Source of the DNA: Chitinophaga ginsengisegetis
Lineage (GTDB): Bacteria > Bacteroidota > Bacteroidia > Chitinophagales > Chitinophagaceae
Direction of reading: 5' to 3'
Assembly (NCBI RefSeq): GCF_900168065.1
Contig: NZ_FUZZ01000001.1
Coordinates: 310,001-374,000, forward strand
Length of the DNA: 64,000 nt
Below are positions 62,452 to 64,000 of this stretch, one piece after another. Below the pieces are notes generated by a model. The model was not told the DNA's origin, did not search any database, and worked only from the letters and a program-made list of their open reading frames with translations. Made by a program: the position numbers and the translations under genes. Each line of letters begins with the position of its first letter. Position 1 is the first letter of the stretch.

Positions 62452-63954
62452 ATGGCATCAACCTTCATGACCCCCGGGGTTTATATTGAGGAGAAAAATG
62501 CGTTCCCCAGTTCCATTACCGCTGTGGAAACTGCAGTGCCTGTGTTCATAGGCTATACGCAGAAAGCAGAAAGGAATGGTAAATCCCTTATCCACAAGCC
62601 TACCAGGATCACGTCCTTTGCGGAGTACCTGGAATACTTTGGCAGCGAGTTCAAACCTAAATTCACCCTGGCGGATGCAGACCCCAAAGTGAAGCAGGAA
62701 ACCTTCAACATCAACGGGAAACCCACCGTGGTGCAGATTAAAGACAACAACACGGCGTACTTCTACAACAGTATCCGTTTGTTTTTCGGCAACAGCGGGA
62801 GCCTCTGCTACATCCTGTCGGTAGGCACTTACGGCCATTCAGCGGATGGCCTTACCATTGCGGCAGATGATTTCATTGGCTCAGACACCAAGCCCAATGT
62901 ATTCACCCTGCTGGAAAAAGAAGCAGAACCTACGCTGATTGTAATGCCCGACATCATTGCACTGGGAGCAGATGCCTATACCACGGTGTACTCGCAGGTG
63001 TTACAGCATTGTGCAGACATGCAAAGCCGCTTCGGCATCTTCGACCTGGTAAAACAAAAACCGTCGGATGTACTGGAAGAGGTAATAGGCGCTTTCCGTG
63101 ACCAGATTGGCGTGAACTCGCTCAACTACGGCGCGGCCTATCACCCCTGGCTGAAAACCACTATTGTACAACCGGATGAAGTGGATTTTGAAAACCTGGA
63201 TGCTACCGTTGACCTGGAGAAATTATTACCTGAACCTGCTGCTGCACAAATCATCACCAAATACAAAACCAACGCCACACCTGATAAGAATACGAAAAAG
63301 AATTTCCATCAGTCGCTGAAGGCTGCCAGTCCCACGTACGTGCATATCCTGGAGGAAGTGCGTTCACAGATGAATGAACTGCCGCCAAGCGGCGCCCTGG
63401 CAGGCATCTACACGCTGATTGACAATTCACGCGGCGTATGGAAAGCTCCTGCCAATGTATCGGTGAACATGGTAACAGCTCCTACGGTTAACATCTCCGG
63501 AGAAGAACAAAAAAACCTCAACGTAGATATCATGGCGGGAAAATCCATCAACGTGATCAGGCCCTTTACAGGCGTAGGCACACTGGTATGGGGTGCGAGA
63601 ACACTGGATGGTAATAGTCTCGACTGGCGTTATATCAACGTAAGACGCACGCTCATCATGATTGAGCAATCTGTAAAACTGGCTACGCGCGCTTATGTAT
63701 TTGAGGCCAATGATGCCACTACGTGGATCACTGTAAAAAGCATGATCAACAACTTCCTGCAAAACCTCTGGAAACAGGGCGCGCTCGCAGGCGCAGCACC
63801 GGAACAGGCTTTCGATGTACAGGTGGGGCTTGGCACCACTATGACACCGCAGGATATCCTGGAGGGCAGAATGCTGATCACCGTGAAGGTAGCGCTTACA
63901 CGTCCTGCTGAATTTATCATCATCACTTTCCAGCAGCAAATGCAGGAATCTTAA
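62452..63954 (+). CDS. contractile tail sheath protein of an extracellular injection system
   Basis: I start at the ATG at 62452 (MASTFMTPGVYIEEKNAFPS), the classical sheath N-terminus; the frame extends back to 62389 into the preceding gene. The 500-residue length fits Pvc2/Afp2-like sheaths. The C-terminal part is diagnostic: VRSQMNELPPSGALAGIYTL, GVWKAPANVS, NVIRPFTGVGTLVWGARTLD, WRYINVRRTLIMIEQSVKLA and the final beta-strand handshake region ALTRPAEFIIITFQQQ. Sheath subunits polymerise around the inner tube and contract to drive it through a target membrane. Confidence 0.95.
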   Translation: MASTFMTPGVYIEEKNAFPSSITAVETAVPVFIGYTQKAERNGKSLIHKPTRITSFAEYLEYFGSEFKPKFTLADADPKVKQETFNINGKPTVVQIKDNNTAYFYNSIRLFFGNSGSLCYILSVGTYGHSADGLTIAADDFIGSDTKPNVFTLLEKEAEPTLIVMPDIIALGADAYTTVYSQVLQHCADMQSRFGIFDLVKQKPSDVLEEVIGAFRDQIGVNSLNYGAAYHPWLKTTIVQPDEVDFENLDATVDLEKLLPEPAAAQIITKYKTNATPDKNTKKNFHQSLKAASPTYVHILEEVRSQMNELPPSGALAGIYTLIDNSRGVWKAPANVSVNMVTAPTVNISGEEQKNLNVDIMAGKSINVIRPFTGVGTLVWGARTLDGNSLDWRYINVRRTLIMIEQSVKLATRAYVFEANDATTWITVKSMINNFLQNLWKQGALAGAAPEQAFDVQVGLGTTMTPQDILEGRMLITVKVALTRPAEFIIITFQQQMQES

Positions 63955-63997
63955 CCAGCAACTAAAATTTATTCAATAACTTTTAAAACTTGCAATT

Positions 63998-64000
63998 ATG
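63998..64000 (+). CDS. probable start codon of the next injection-system gene
   Basis: The window ends in ATG, 43 bp after the sheath stop and after an A/T-rich leader (AAAACTTGCAATT). By synteny with other systems the next gene would encode a tube or second sheath protein. Nothing beyond the codon is visible. Confidence 0.3.

Overview
The window reads as chromosome of a Bacteroidota bacterium, most likely Chitinophagaceae (Chitinophaga-like). The grounds are five SusC genes, each with a SusD partner, one SusC carrying an N-terminal STN domain behind an ECF sigma/FecR pair, a type IX secretion tail on a GH16 enzyme, lipoprotein signals ending in Cys on most SusD-like proteins, TAnnTTTG-like promoter boxes, and a contractile injection system opening at the right edge. 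No rRNA, tRNA, CRISPR array, IS element or prophage integrase was recognised.

Layout. 1-6126 (+): a SusC (5' end outside the window), SusD, a fasciclin-like lipoprotein and a DUF5007-like lipoprotein. 6185-6682 (-): a 2H phosphoesterase. 6806-20948 (-): one long codirectional block read from right to left. It holds a membrane-spanning LamG/kelch-winged-helix regulator, a cassette of SGNH hydrolase, SxtJ-like protein, a 49-residue DUF5989-like protein and a carbamoyltransferase, then SusC, SusD and a GH92 mannosidase. 21114-26232: a small conserved protein, a PQQ-type sugar dehydrogenase/PKD/cytochrome c lipoprotein and a WG-repeat protein. 26292-35243 (-): a second copy of the regulator, then SusC, a SusD_2-type lipoprotein and a GH99-like lipoprotein. 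35368-40731 (+): an alpha/beta-hydrolase-GH27 fusion, an MscS channel and a VanZ-like protein. 40785-51811 (-): an ECF sigma factor, FecR, STN-SusC, SusD, a c-type haem/FG-GAP lipoprotein and a secreted GH16, which is a classical trans-envelope-signalling PUL. 51950-53178: TfoX-N and NTF2-like genes divergent from an HxlR regulator. 53701-58448 (+): SusC/SusD_2 without enzymes. 58679-60814 (-): a membrane protein with a degenerate GH18 domain. 61003-64000 (+): a Pvc16/DUF4255 protein, an unknown protein and the tail sheath of a contractile injection system.

The most interesting signal is regulatory. The two membrane regulators have nearly identical SARP-like (winged helix plus BTAD-like) cytoplasmic halves. 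Upstream of three operons beside them lie arrays of three or four TTA(A/G) units repeated every 11-12 bp on the coding strand, the spacing expected for SARP-type tandem binding. I propose a one-component trans-envelope switch: an extracytoplasmic LamG/kelch sensor, one membrane helix and a cytoplasmic SARP-like DNA-binding domain that controls PULs whose SusC lacks an STN domain. In contrast, the STN-SusC PUL uses sigma/anti-sigma and also carries the signature of a roughly 90-nt antisense RNA in its susC leader, in the same arrangement as DonS-type RNAs of Bacteroides. A second antisense-type terminator lies in the leader of the 53701 susC.
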